Assembly (NCBI RefSeq): GCF_932526225.1
Contig: NC_064036.1
Coordinates: 494,001 to 558,000 of the forward strand
Origin: Nematostella vectensis
Lineage: Eukaryota > Cnidaria > Anthozoa > Actiniaria > Edwardsiidae
Direction of reading: 5' to 3'
Length of the DNA stretch: 64,000 nt
The notes beneath the pieces are model-generated. The model saw nothing but the letters and a program-made list of their open reading frames with translations. It was not told the origin of the DNA and made no database searches. The position numbers and the translations under genes are program-made. This document shows, piece after piece, positions 9,370 through 23,372 of the stretch; position 1 is the first letter of the stretch; every line of letters begins with the position of its first letter.

Positions 9370-11321
9370 CAAAATCCGCAATTTTGTCTACGCTGACTAA
9401 GTAAAGCTGTATTTTACTTTAAAGGGGCAGCAACATAGTACTGCGCATGTCTGGAGTCAGTGATTATTGTAGGCTTTTAAGTGTCAACATATTGAAAACT
9501 ATGTTAATGGACAGTTTGTGGTCATTTTTTTTGTTTTGTTTAAAGTCTCCCACATATACCAAAAGCTCATAAGTCAGTATTAGAATTTCACTAAAGTTCA
9601 TTGTGTCAGGGCTCTAGAGCTATTGCAAATCTCTTAAACATGACACTCCCCCTTTAAAGAAAAGTAAAAAAAAAGTCAAAATTGTTGGTGGGGGTCTCTG
9701 CTGTGTTTGTTTTCTTTTTAGTTTTGTTCTATTATTATTATTATTTTCTTTTTTAGAGGGGGAGGGGAATTCAGCTAAAATTAGCCAAGGGTCAATTCAA
9801 GCAACTAGTACAAAAGATGTTTTTTTGCAGTCCTTTATTCAATATATTCAAGGTTATCATGCAATTATGTTGTTTGACTGCATATATATATATATTTTTT
9901 CTTTCTTTTCATTGCAAGTGCTATATGTGTAAGTGGTGACCATAGCTATGATTACTATTATTTAGAATAATTTTTTACCTACCAACAGAAAACAACTTGA
10001 CTGCAAAACACTTACTGTAGGGCACTCGATATTAGGCATTACTTTCATGTTGATGTAAGGTTGAAATGTCAAAACCTTCATTAACCCGTGAACTACGCTT
10101 TAGCGTATTACACTTTGTGGTGATCTGATTCTATTGTACTTTTTTGTGTTTTACTAACTATTACCGTTTAACTATCACACTTTGTTTCACGGGTTAATGA
10201 AAACCACTCTAATTACTTACAGTAGTTCTTTTTTAATATTATTATTTACTTGTATAATTTAGATGAGCAATACATTTTTCTTTATGGCTTTATAGAGCTT
10301 ATCTCGTTCCTCATAAATAACAAACAAAATGAAGTTTGTTCTTATTTTGGTGCAAAGGAATCTAGAGTAGTTTTCTAATCAGATAATTGTTTTTCTTTTA
10401 ACACTCACCTGTTATTTCAACAGCCTTACTTGAGTTTGCTTGTCTCAGAAATAGACCTTGCTTAATAAACAAATATATCTTACAAACTTATTTAATAATA
10501 CGTAACAACTGCAATATTGTATGAAGAGAGTGCCCCTCCCTTCCCCCTGCTATTGTTGACATTATGCTCAAGAAACTGTTACCTCTCCCCTCTCCACCAG
10601 TTAAGCATTCTATGTATGCTTCCCTGTACAAAATGCGCCCCTTCAAATAGAACATTAAAGTTCACATACTTGTTTACTTTCTCAAACTCTTTGCTTTGTG
10701 TTTTTTGTTAACTTCCTAGGAACAAATTGAATACATATAATCAATAAATCTAGCAAGCTTATTTTGCAAACTCACTTTTTTTATTATTTTTGCGCAAAAC
10801 CTATCAGGATTAAGGGGGTCCAGCACAAAGGAAAAAAAAAACGAATTCAAAAAAAAGCCCATTGGCCTGGGATCGAACCCGGTCTGAAGAACAAAACGGA
10901 AACCATACATACGGATTACCCAATCGGTATGGCAGCACAAGGCTTTTACGGAAAGCTGTAAAGAACCCGAAGGCCCCAAGCACCTATATTTCCGAGCGAA
11001 TATGCTGTACAACACTCTTGCAAGGTTATCCCAACCCGCGCGTGAATGGGGAGGACAATAACCAGGATCTTAGGCCTGTAATACGGTTACGCCACGCACA
11101 GCTCGCCGAGATTGTGGATGACAAAAAATAGAGGTCTATTTGGGCGTCTTGGGTCCCTTGGGGACTCACCATGCGCACGGGCGCATCTCTTTTATTGTGT
11201 ACATGACATCAAATTAGCGAAGAAAACAGACGCTGATTTGGTATCATGTGAAAATCATAAAATAAATAGAATAAAAGACGTAAGTGGGGAGAATATTGAC
11301 ATCTTCATATTAGAATATTGA
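9370..11321. repeat. Monomer 7, full with 58-bp internal deletion
   Basis: Shortest full unit (1,952 bp). About 58 bp are missing inside the T2-like element at 9489, joining GTGTCAACA to TATTGAAAAC. Confidence 0.93.
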
Positions 11322-13340
11322 CAAAATCCGCAATTTTGTCTACGCTGACTAAATAAAGCTGTATTTTACTTTAAAGGGGCTGCAGCATAGTACTGCGAAT
11401 GTCTGGAGTCAGTGATTATTGTAGGCTTTTAAGTGTCAACAAACAGTTGAACTTTTTAAAAGCTGTGAATACCTTATTAAATAATATGCAATATTATATT
11501 GAAAACTATGTTAATTGACAGTTTGTGGTCACTTTTTTTTGTTTTGTTTAAAATCTCCCACATGTACCAAAAGCTCATAAGTCAGTATTAGAATTTCACT
11601 GAAGTTCATTGTGTCAGGGCTCTAGAGCTATTGCAAATCTCTTAAACATGACACTCCCCCTTTAAAGGAAAGTAAAAAAAAAAATCAAAATTGTTGGTGG
11701 GGGTCTCTGCTGTGTTTGTTTTCTTTTTAGTTTTGTTCTATTATTATTATTATTATTTTCTTTTTTAGAGGGGGAGGGGAATTCAGCTAAAAATAGCCAA
11801 GGGTCAATTCAAACAACTAGTACAAAAGATGTTTTTTTTGCAGTCCTTTATTCAATATATTCAAGGTTATCATGCAATTCTGTTGTTTGACTGCATATAT
11901 ATATATATATATATATATATTTTCTTTCTTTTCATTACAAGTTCTATATGTGTAAGTGGTGACCATAGCTATGATTACTATTATTTAGAATATTTTTTTA
12001 CCTACTAAAAGAAAACAACTTGACTGCAAAACACTTACTGTAGGGCACTCGATATTAGGCATTACCTTCATGTGGATGTAAGGTTGAAATGTCAAAACCT
12101 TCATTAACCCGTGAACTACGCTTTAGCGTATTACACTTTGTTGTGATCTGATTCTATTGTTCTTTTTTGTGTTTTACTAACTATTACTGTTTAACTATCA
12201 CACCTTGTTTCACGAGTTAATAAAAACCACTCTAATTACTTACAGTAATTTTTTTTAATATTATTATTTACTTGTATAATTTAGATGAGCAATACATATT
12301 TCTTCTTGGCCTTGTAGAGCTCATCTCGTTCCTCAAAAATAACAAACGAAATGAAGTTTGTTCTTATTTTGGTGCAAAGGAATCTACAGTAGTTTTCTAA
12401 TCAGATAATTGTTTTTCTTTTAACACTCACCTGTTATTTCAACAGCTCTTACTTGAGTTTGCTTGTCTCAGAAATATACCTTGCTTAATAAACAAAGACA
12501 TGTTACAAATTTATTTAATAATAGGTTACAACTGCAATATTATATAGAGTGCCCCTCCCTTCCCCCTGCTATTGTTGACATTATGTTCAATAAACTGTTA
12601 CCTCTCCCCTCTCCACCAGTTAAGCATTCTATGTATGCTTCCCTGTACTAAATGCGCCCCTTTAAATAGAACATTAAAGTTCACATACTTGTTTACTTCC
12701 TCAAACTCTTTGCTTTGTGTTTTTTGTTAACTTCCTAGGAACAAATTGAATACATATAATCAATAAATCTAGCAAGAATATTTTGCAAACTCACTTTGTT
12801 TTATTATTTTTGCGTAAAACTAATCAGGATTAAGTGGGTCAAGCACAAAGAAAGAAAACAAATCGAAAAAAAAAAGGCCATTGGCCTGGGATCGAACCCG
12901 GTCTGAAGAACAAAACGGAAACCATACATACGGATTACCCAATCGGTATGGCAGCACAAGGCTTTTACGGAAGGCTGTAAAGAACCCGAAGGCCCCAAGC
13001 ACCGATATTTCCGAGCGAATATGCTGTACAACACTCTTGCAAGGTTATCCCAACCCGCGCATTAATGGGGAGGACAATAACCAGGGTCCCAGGCCTGTAA
13101 TACGGTTACGCCACGGACAGCTCGCCGAGATTGTGGATGACAAAAAATAGAGGTCTATTTGGGCGTCTTGGGTCCCTTGGGGACTCGCCATGCGCACGGG
13201 CGCATCTCTTTTATTGTGTACATGACATCAAATTAGCGAAGAAAAAAGACGCTGTTTTGATATCATGTGAAAAGCATAAAATAAATAGAAATAAAGACGT
13301 AAGGGGGGGGAATATTGACATCTTCATATTAGAATATTGA
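11322..13340. repeat. Monomer 8, full with TA expansion
   Basis: Longest unit (2,019 bp). An (AT)13 run lies at 11895-11920, against about five to nine repeats elsewhere. The right arm of the piggyBac-like element is degraded (CACGAGTTAATA). The start of the GC-rich block carries the AAGTGGGTCAAGC variant also seen in monomers 9 and 19. Confidence 0.93.
11895..11920. repeat. (AT)13 microsatellite
   Basis: Pure AT dinucleotide run at a site that is shorter in every other unit, probably by replication slippage. Confidence 0.9.
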
Positions 13341-15344
13341 CAAAATCCGCAATTTTGTCTACGCTGACTAAGTAAAGCTGTATTTTACTTTAAAGGGGCA
13401 GCAGCATAGTACTGCGCATGTCTGGAGTCAGTGATTATTGTAGGCTTTTAAGTGTCAACAAACAGTTGAACTTTTTAAAAGCTGTGAATACCTTATTAAA
13501 TAATATGCAATATTATATTGAAAACTATGTTAATTGACAGTTTGTGGTCATTTTTTTTTTGTTTTGTTTAAAATCTCCCACATGTACCAAAAGCTCATAA
13601 ATCAGTATTAGAATTTCACTGAAGTTCATTGTGACAGGGCTCTAGAGCTGTTGCAAATCTCTTAACCATGACACTACCCCTTTAAAGGAAAGTAAAAAAA
13701 AATCAAAGTTGTTGGTGGGGGTCTCTGCTGTGTTTGTTTTCTTATTAGTTTTGTTCTATTATTATTATTATTTTCTTTTTTAGAGGGGGAGGAGATATCA
13801 GCTAAAAATAGCCAAGGGTCAATTCAAGCAACTAGTACAAAAGATGTTTTTTTGCAGTCCTTTATTCAATATATTCAAGGTTATCATGCAATTCTGTTGT
13901 TTGACTGCATATATATATATATTTTTTTTTCTTTCTTTTCATTACAAGTTCTATATGTGTAAGTGGTGACCATAGCTATGATTACTATTATTTAGAATAA
14001 TTTTTTACCTACTAACAGAAAACAACTTGACTGCAAAACACTTACTGTAGGGCACTCGATATTAGGCATTACTTTCATGTGGATGTAAGGTTGAAATGTC
14101 AAAACCTTCATTAACCCGTGAACTACGCTTTAGCGTATTACACTTTGTGGTGATCTGATTCTATTGTACTTTTTTGTGTTTTACTAACTATTACCGTTTA
14201 ACTATCACACTTTGTTTCACGGGTTAATGAAAACCACTCTAATTACTTACAGTAGTTCTTTTTTAATATTATTATTTACTTGTATAATTTAGATGAGCAA
14301 TACATATTTCTTTATGGCTTTGTAGAGCTCATCTCGTTCCTCATAAATAACAAACAAAATGAAGTTTGTTCTTATTTTGGTGCAAAGGAATCTAGAGTAG
14401 TTTTCTAATCAGATAATTGTTTTTCTTTTAACACTCACCTGTTATTTCAACAGCCTTACTTGAGTTTGCTTGTCTCAGAAATAGACCTTGCTTAATAAAC
14501 AAAGATATGTTACAAACTTATTTAATAATAGGTAACAACTGCAATATTGTATGAAGAGAGTGCCCCTCTCTTCCCCCTGCTATTGTTGAAATTATGCTCA
14601 ATAAACTTTTACCTCTTCCCTCTCCACCAATTAAGCATTCTATGTATGCTTCCCTGTACAAAATGCGCCCCTTTAAATAGAACATTAAAGTTCACATACT
14701 TGTTTGCTTCCTCAAACTCTTTGCTTTGTGTTTTTTGTTAACTTCCTAGGGACAAATTGAATACATATAATCAATAAATCTAGCAAGAATATTTTGCAAA
14801 CTCACTTTTTTTTATTATTTTTGCGCAAAACTAATCAGGATTAAGTGGGTCAAGCACAAAGAAAGAAAACAAATCGAAAAAAAAAGGCCTGGGATCGAAC
14901 CCGGTCTGAAGAACAAAACGGAAACCATACATACGGATTACCTCCATCGGTATGGCAGCACAAGGCTTTTACGGAAGGCTGTGAAGAACCCGAAGGCTCC
15001 AAGCACCGATATTTCCGAGCGAATATGCTGTACAACACTCTTGCAAGGTTATCCCAACCCGCGCATTAATGGGGAGGACAATAACCAGGATCCCAGTCCT
15101 GTAATACGGTTACGCCACGCACAGCTCGCCGAGATTGTGGATGACAAAAAATAGAGGTCTATTTGGGCGTCTTGGGTCCCTTGGGGACTCGCCATGCGCA
15201 CGGGCGCATCTCTTTTATTGTGTACATGACATCAAATTAGCGAAGAAAAAAGACGCTGTTTTGGTATCATGTGAAAAGCATAAAATAAATAGAAATAAAG
15301 ACGTAAGGGGGGAGAATATTGACATATTCATATTAGAATATTGA
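13341..15344. repeat. Monomer 9, full
   Basis: It carries GATATCAG for GAATTCAG near 13794. About nine bases between the A run and the B box are lost, so the T run lies only a few bases from the B box on the minus strand. It also has CTCCATCGG in the A-box region. Monomer 19 matches it closely from about 33,850 on. Confidence 0.94.
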
Positions 15345-17353
15345 CAAAATCCGCAATATTGTCTACGCTGACTAAGTAAAGCTGTATTTTACTTTAAAGG
15401 GGCAGCAGCATAGTACTGCGCATGTCTGGAGTCAGTGTTTATTGTAGGCTTTTAAGTGTCAACAAACAGTTGAACTTCTTAAAAGCTGTCAATACCTTAT
15501 TAAATAATATGCAATATTATATTGAAAACTATGTTAATTGACAGTTTGTGGTCATTTTTTTTGTTTTGTTTAAAGTCTCCCACATGTACCAAAAGCTCAT
15601 AAGTCAGTATTAGAATTTCACTGAAGTTCATTGTGTCATGGCTCTTTTGCTATTGCAAATCTTTTAACCATGACACTCCCCTTTTAAAGGAAAGTAAAAA
15701 AAATCAAAATTGTTGGTGGGGGTCTCTGTTGTGTTTGTTTTCTTTTTAGTTTTGTTCTATTATTATTATTATTTTCTTTTTTAGAGGGGGAGGGGAATTC
15801 AGTTAAAAATAGCCAAGGGTCAATTCAAGCAACTAGTACAAAAGATGTTTTTTTTGCAGTCCTTTATTCAATATATTCAAGGTTATCATGCAATTCTGTT
15901 GTTTGACTCCATATATATATTTTTTTTTTCTTTCTTTTCATTACAAGTTCTATATGTGTAAGTGGTGACCATAGCTATGATTACTATTATTTAGAATATC
16001 TTTTTACCTACTAACAGAAAACAACTTGACTGCAAAACACTTACTGTAGGGCACTCGATATTAGGCATTACTTTCATGTGGATGTAAGGGTGAAATGTCA
16101 AAACCTTGATTAACCCGTGAACTACGCTTTAGCGTATTACACTTTGTGGTGATCTGATTCTATTGTACTTTTTTTGTGTTTTACTAACTATTACCGTTTA
16201 ACTATCACACTTTGTTTCACGGGTTAATGAAAACCACTCTAATTACTTACAGTAGTTCTTTTTTAATATTATTATTTACTTGTATAATTTAGATGAGCAA
16301 TACATATTTCTTTATGGCTTTGTAGAGCTCATCTCGTTCCTCATAAATAACAAACAAAATGAAGTTTGTTCTTATTTTGGTGCAAAGGAATCTACAGTAG
16401 TTTTCTAATCAGATAATTGTTTTTTTTTTTTAACACTCACCTGTTATTTCAACAGCTCTTACTTGAGTTTGCTTGTCTCAGAAATATACCTTGCTTAATA
16501 AACAAATATATCTTACAAACTTATTTAATAATAGGTAACAACTGCAATATTTTATGAAGAGAGTGCCCCTCCCTTCCCCCTGCTATTGTTGACATTATGC
16601 TCAATAAACTGTTACCTCTCCCTTCTCCACCAGTTAAGCATTCTATGTATGCTTCCCTGTACAAAATGCGCCCCTTCAAATAGAACATTAAAGTTCACAT
16701 ACTTGTTTACTTCCTCAAACTCTTTGCTTTGTGTTTTTTGTTAACTTCCTAGGAACAAATTGAATACATATAATCAATAAATCTAGCAAGCTTATTTTTC
16801 AAACTCACTTTTTTTATTATTTTTGCGCAAAACCTATCAGGATTAAGGGGGTCCAGCACAAAGAAAAAAAAACGAATTAAAAAAAAAAGCCCATTGGCCT
16901 GGGATCGAACCCGGTCTGAAGAACAAAACGGAAACCATACATACGGATTACCCAATCGGTATGGCAGCACAAGGCTTTTACGGAAGGCTGTAAAGAACCC
17001 GAAGGCCCCAAGCACCGATATTTCCGAGCAAATATGCTGTACAACACTCTTGCAAGGTTATCCCAACCCGCGCATTAATGGGGAGGACAATAACCAGGAT
17101 CCCAGGCCTGTAATACGGTTACGCCACGCACAGCTCGCCGAGATTGTGGATGACAAAAAATAGAGGTCTATTTGGGCGTCTTGGGTCCCTTGGGGACTCG
17201 CCATGCGCACGGGCGCATCTCTTTTATTGTGTACATGACATCAAATTAGCGAAGAAAAAAGACGCTGTTTTGGTATCATGTGAAAAGCATAAAATAAATA
17301 GAAATAAAGACGTAAGGGGGGAGAATATTGACATATTCATATTAGAATATTGA
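15345..17353. repeat. Monomer 10, full
   Basis: Diagnostic GGCTCTTTTGC replaces GGCTCTAGAGC near 15640, and CTCCATATATA replaces CTGCATATATA. Shared only with the unit starting at 17354 and the one at 35408. Confidence 0.94.
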
Positions 17354-19363
17354 CAAAATCCGCAATATTGTCTATGCTGACTAAGTAAAGCTGTATTTTA
17401 CTTTAAAGGGGCAGCAGCATAGTACTGCGCATGTCTGGAGTCAGTGTTTATTGTAGGCTTTTAAGTGTCTACAAACAGTTGAACATTTTAAAAGCTGTCA
17501 ATACCTTATTAAATAATATGCAATATTATATTGAAAACTATGTTAATGGACAGTTTGTGGTCATTTTTTTTGTTTTGTTTAAAGTCTCCCACATGTACCA
17601 AAAGCTCATAAGTCAGTATTAGAATTTCACTGAAGTTCATTGTGTCATGGCTCTTTTGCTATTGCAAATCTTTTAACCATGACACTCCCCTTTTAAAGGA
17701 AAGTAAAAAAAATCAAAATTGTTGGTGGGGGTCTCTGTTGTGTTTGTTTTCTTTTTAGTTTTGTTCTATTATTATTATTATTTTCTTTTTTAGAGGGGGA
17801 GGGGAATTCAGCTAAAAATAGCCAAGGGTCAATTCAAGCAACTAGTACAAAAGATGTTTTTTTTGCAGTCCTTTATTCAATATATTCAAGGTTATCATGC
17901 AATTCTGTTGTTTGACTCCATATATATATATTTTTTTTTTCTTTCTTTTCATTACAAGTTCTATATGTGTAAGTGGTGACCATAGCTATGATTACTATTA
18001 TTTAGAATATCTTTTTACCTACTAACAGAAAACAACTTGACTGCAAAACACTTACTGTAGGGCACTCGATATTAGGCATTACTTTCATGTGGATGTAAGG
18101 GTGAAATGTCAAAACCTTGATTAACCCGTGAACTACGCTTTAGCGTATTACACTTTGTGGTGATCTGATTCTATTGTACTTTTTTTGTGTTTTACTAACT
18201 ATTACCGTTTAACTATCACACTTTGTTTCACGGGTTAATGAAAACCACTCTAATTACTTACAGTAGTTCTTTTTTAATATTATTATTTACTTGTATAATT
18301 TAGATGAGCAATACATATTTCTTTATGGCTTTGTAGAGCTCATCTCGTTCCTCATAAATAACAAACAAAATGAAGTTTGTTCTTATTTTGGTGCAAAGGA
18401 ATCTACAGTAGTTTTCTAATCAGATAATTGTTTTTTTTTTTAACACTCACCTGTTATTTCAACAGCTCTTACTTGAGTTTGCTTGTCTCAGAAATATACC
18501 TTGCTTAATAAACAAATATATCTTACAAACTTATTTAATAATAGGTAACAACTGCAATATTTTATGAAGAGAGTGCCCCTCCCTTCCCCCTGCTATTGTT
18601 GACATTATGCTCAATAAACTGTTACCTCTCCCTTCTCCACCAGTTAAGCATTCTATGTATGCTTCCCTGTACAAAATGCGCCCCTTCAAATAGAACATTA
18701 AAGTTCACATACTTGTTTACTTCCTCAAACTCTTTGCTTTGTGTTTTTTGTTAACTTCCTAGGAACAAATTGAATACATATAATCAATAAATCTAGCAAG
18801 CTTATTTTTCAAACTCACTTTTTTTATTATTTTTGCGCAAAACCTATCAGGATTAAGGGGGTCCAGCACAAAGAAAAAAAAACGAATTAAAAAAAAAAGC
18901 CCATTGGCCTGGGATCGAACCCGGTCTGAAGAACAAAACGGAAACCATACATACGGATTACCCAATCGGTATGGCAGCACAAGGCTTTTACGGAAGGCTG
19001 TAAAGAACCCGAAGGCCCCAAGCACCGATATTTCCGAGCGAATATGCTGTACAACACTCTTGCAAGGTTATCCCAACCCGCGCATTAATGGGGAGGACAA
19101 TAACCAGGATCCCAGGCCTGTAATACGGTTACGCCACGCACAGCTCGCCGAGATTGTGGATGACAAAAAATAGAGGTCTATTTGGGCGTCTTGGGTCCCT
19201 TGGGGACTCGCCATGCGCACGGGCGCATCTCTTTTATTGTGTACATGACATCAAATTAGCGAAGAAAAAAGACGCTGTTTTGGTATCATGTGAAAAGCAT
19301 AAAATAAATAGAAATAAAGACGTAAGGGGGGAGAATATTGACATATTCATATTAGAATATTGA
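17354..19363. repeat. Monomer 11, full
   Basis: Looks nearly identical to monomer 10 apart from its first few hundred bases, so it is probably a recent single-monomer duplication. Confidence 0.94.
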
Positions 19364-21364
19364 CAAAATCCGCAATATTGTCTATGCTGACTAAGTAAAG
19401 CTGTATTTTACTTTAAAGGGGCAGCAGCATAGTACTGCGCATGTCTGGAGTCAGTGTTTATTGTAGGCTTTTAAGTGTCTACAAACAGTTGAACATTTTA
19501 AAAGCTGTCAATACCTTATTAAATAATATGCAATATTATATTGAAAACTATGTTAATGGACAGTTTGTGGTCATTTTTTTTGTTTTGTTTAAAGTCTCCC
19601 ACATGTACCAAAAGCTCATAAGTCAGTATTAGAATTTCACTGAAGTTCTTTGTGTCAAGGCTCTAGAGCTATTGCAAATCTCTTAAACATGACACTCCCC
19701 CTTTAAGGGAAAGTAAAAAAATATCAAAATTGTTGGTGGGGTCTCTGCTGTGTTTGTTTTCTTTTTAGTTTTGTTCTATTATTATTATTATTTTCTTTTT
19801 TAGAGGAGGAGGGGAATTCAGCTAAAAATAGCCAAGGGTCAATTCAAGCAACTAGTACAAAAGATGTATTTTGCAGTCCTTTATTCAATATATTCAAGGT
19901 TATCATGCAATTCTGTTGTTTGACTGCATATATATATTTTTTCTTTCTTTTCATTACAAGTGCTATATGTGTAAGTGGTGACCATAGCTATGATTACTAT
20001 TATTTAGAATAATTTTTTACCTACTAACAGAAAACAACTTGACTGCAAAACACTTACTGTAGGGCACTCGATATTAGGCATTACTTTCATGTGGATGTAA
20101 GGTTGAGATGTTAAAACCTTCATTAACCCGTGAACTACGCTTTAGCGTATTACACTTTGTTGTGATCTGATTCTATTGTTCTTTTTTGTGTTTTACTAAC
20201 TATTACCGTTTAACTATCACACTTTGTTTCACGGGTTAATGAAAACCACTCTAATTGCTTACAGTAATTCTTTTTTAATATTATTATTTACTTGTATAAT
20301 TTAGATGAGCAATTCATATTTCTTCTTGGCCTTGTAGAGCTCATCTCGTTCCTCATAAATAACAAACAAAATGAAGTTTGTTCTTATTTGGTGCAAATGA
20401 ATCTACATTAGTTTTCTAATCAGATAATTGTTTTGTTTTTTAACACTCACCTGTTATTTCAACAGCTCTTACTTGAGTTTGCTTGTCTCAGAAATATACC
20501 TTGCTTAATAAACAAATATATCTTACAAACTTATTTAATAATAGGTAACAACTGCAACATTTTATGAAGAGAGTGCCCCTCCCTTCCCCCTGCTATTGTT
20601 GACATTATGCTCAATAAACTGTTACCTCTCCCTTCTCCACCAGTTAAGCATTCTATGTATGCTTCCCTGTACAAAATGCGCCCCTTCAAATAGAACATTA
20701 AAGTTCACATACTTGTTTACTTCCTCAAACTCTTTGCTTTGTGTTTTTTGTTAACTTCCTAGGAACAAATTGAATACATATAATCAATAAATCTAGCAAG
20801 CGTATTTTGCAAACTCACTTTTTTTATTATTTTTGCGCAAAACCTATCAAAATTAAGGGGGTCCAGCACAAAGAAAAAAAAACGAATTAAAAAAAAAAAG
20901 CCCATTGGCCTGGGATCGAACCCGGTCTGAAGAACAAAACGGAAACCATACATACGGATTACCCAATCGGTATGGCAGCACAAGGCTTTTACGGAAGGCT
21001 GTAAAGAACCCGAAGGCCCCAAGCACCGATATTTCCGAGCGAATATGCTGTACAACACTCTTGCAAGGTTATCCCAACCCGCGCATTAATGGGGAGGACA
21101 ATAACCAGGATCCCAGGCCTGTAATACGGTTACGCCACGCACAGCTCGCCGAGATTGTGGATGACAAAAAATAGAGGTCTATTTGGGCGTCTTGGGTCCC
21201 TTGGGGACTCGCCATGCGCACGGGCGCATCTCTTTTATTGTGTACATGACATCAAATTAGCGAAGAAAAAAGACGCTGTTTTGGTATCATGTGAAAAGCA
21301 TAAAATAAATAGAAATAAAGACGTAAGGGGGGAGAATATTGACATATTCATATTAGAATATTGA
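19364..21364. repeat. Monomer 12, full
   Basis: Starts like monomer 11, then changes type near 19,640 (GTTCTTTGTGTCAAGG). Diagnostic GATGTATTTTGCAG and CCTATCAAAATTAAGG are shared with the unit at 37419. Confidence 0.94.
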
Positions 21365-23372
21365 CAAAATCCGCAATATTGTCTATGCTGACTAAGTAAA
21401 GCTGTATTTTACTTTAAAGGGGCAGCAGCATAGTACTGCGCATGTCTGGAGTCAGTGTTTATTGTAGGCTTTTAAGTGTCTACAAACAGTTGAACATTTT
21501 AAAAGCTGTCAATACCTTATTAAATAATATGCAATATTATATTGAAAACTATGTTAATTGACAGTTTGTGGTCATTTTTGTTTGTTTTGTTTAAAGTCTC
21601 CCACATGTACCAAAAGCTCATAAATCAGTATTAGAATTTCACTGAAGTTCATTGTGTCAGGGCTCTAGAGCTATTGCAAATCTCTTAACCATGACACTCC
21701 CCTTTTAAAGGAAAGTAACAAAAAATCAAAATTGTTGGTGGGGGTCTCTGCTGTGTTTGTTTTCTTTTTAGTTTTGTTCTATTATTATTATTATTTTCTT
21801 TTTTAGAGGGGGAGGGGAATTCAGCTAAAAATAGCCAAGGGTCAATTCAAGCAACTAGTACAAAAGATGTTTTTTTGCAGTCCTATATTCAATATATTCA
21901 AGGTTATCATGCAATTCTGTTGTTTGACTGCATATATATATATTTTTTTTCTTTCTTTTCATTACAAGTTCTATATGTGTAAGTGGTGACCATAGCTATG
22001 ATTACTATTATTTAGAATATCTTTTCACCTACTAACAGAAAACAACTTGACTGCAAAACACTTACTGTAGGGCACTCGATATTAGGCATTACTTTCATGT
22101 GGATGTAAGGTTGAAATGTCAAAACCTTCATTAACCCGTGAACTACGCTTTAGCGTATTACACTTTGTGGTGATCTGATTCTATTTTACTTTTTTGTGTT
22201 TTACTAACTATTACCGTTTAACTATCACACTTTGTTTCACGGGTTAATGAAAACCACTCTAATTACTTACAGTAGTTCTTTTTTAATATTATTATTTACT
22301 TGTATAATTTAGATGAGCAATACATACTTCTTTATGGCTTTGTAGAGCTCATCTCGTTCCTCATAAATAACAAACAAAATGAAGTTTGTTCTTATTTTGG
22401 TGCAAAGGAATCTAGAGTAGTTTTCTAATCAGATAATTGTTTTTCTTTTAACACTCACCTTTTATTTCAACAGCCTTACTTGAGTTTGCTTGTCTCAGAA
22501 ATAGACCTTGCTTAATAAACAAAGACATGTTACAAACTTATTTAATAATAGGTAACAACTGCAATATTGTATGAAGAGAGTGCCCCTCCCTTCCCCCTGC
22601 TATTGTTCAAATTATGCTCAATAACATTTTACCTCTTCCCTCTCCACCAGTTAAGCATTCTATGTATGCTTCACTGTACAAAATGCACCCCTTCAATTAG
22701 AACATTAAAGTTCACATACTTGTTTACTTCCTCAAACTCTTTGCATTGTGCTTTTTGTTAACTTCCTAGGAACAAATTGAATACATATAATCAATAAATC
22801 TAGCAAGCTTATTTTGCAAACTCACTTTTTTTTATTATTTTTGCGCAAAACCTATCAGAGGATTAAGGGGGTCCAGCACAAAGAAAAAAAAACGAACTAA
22901 AAAAAAAGCCCATTGGCCTGGGATCGAACCCGGTCTGAATAACAAAACGGAAACCATACATACGGATTACCCAATCGGTATGACAGCACAAGGCTTTTAC
23001 GGAAGGCTGCAAAGAACCCGAAGGCCCCAAGCACCGATATTTCCAAGCGAATATGCTGTACAACACTCTTGCAAGGTTATCCCAACCCGCGCATTAATGG
23101 GGAGGACAATAACCAGGATCCCAGGCCTGTAATACGGTTACGCCACGCTCAGCTCGCCGAGATTGTGGATGACAAAAAATAGAGGTCTATTTGGGCGTCT
23201 TGGGTCCCTTGGGGACTCGCCATGCGCACGGGCGCATCTCTTTTATTGTGTACATGACATCAAATTAGCGAAGAAAAAAGACGCTGTTTTGGTATCATGT
23301 GAAAAGCATAAAATAAATAGAAATAAAGACGTAAGGGGGGAGAATGTTGACATCTTCATATTAGAATATTGA
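21365..23372. repeat. Monomer 13, full
   Basis: Carries GGTATGACAG, GGCTGCAAAG, TTTCCAAGCG and CACGCTCAGC in the GC-rich block. These four markers recur together only in the units starting at 39420, 41427 and 43434. Confidence 0.94.
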
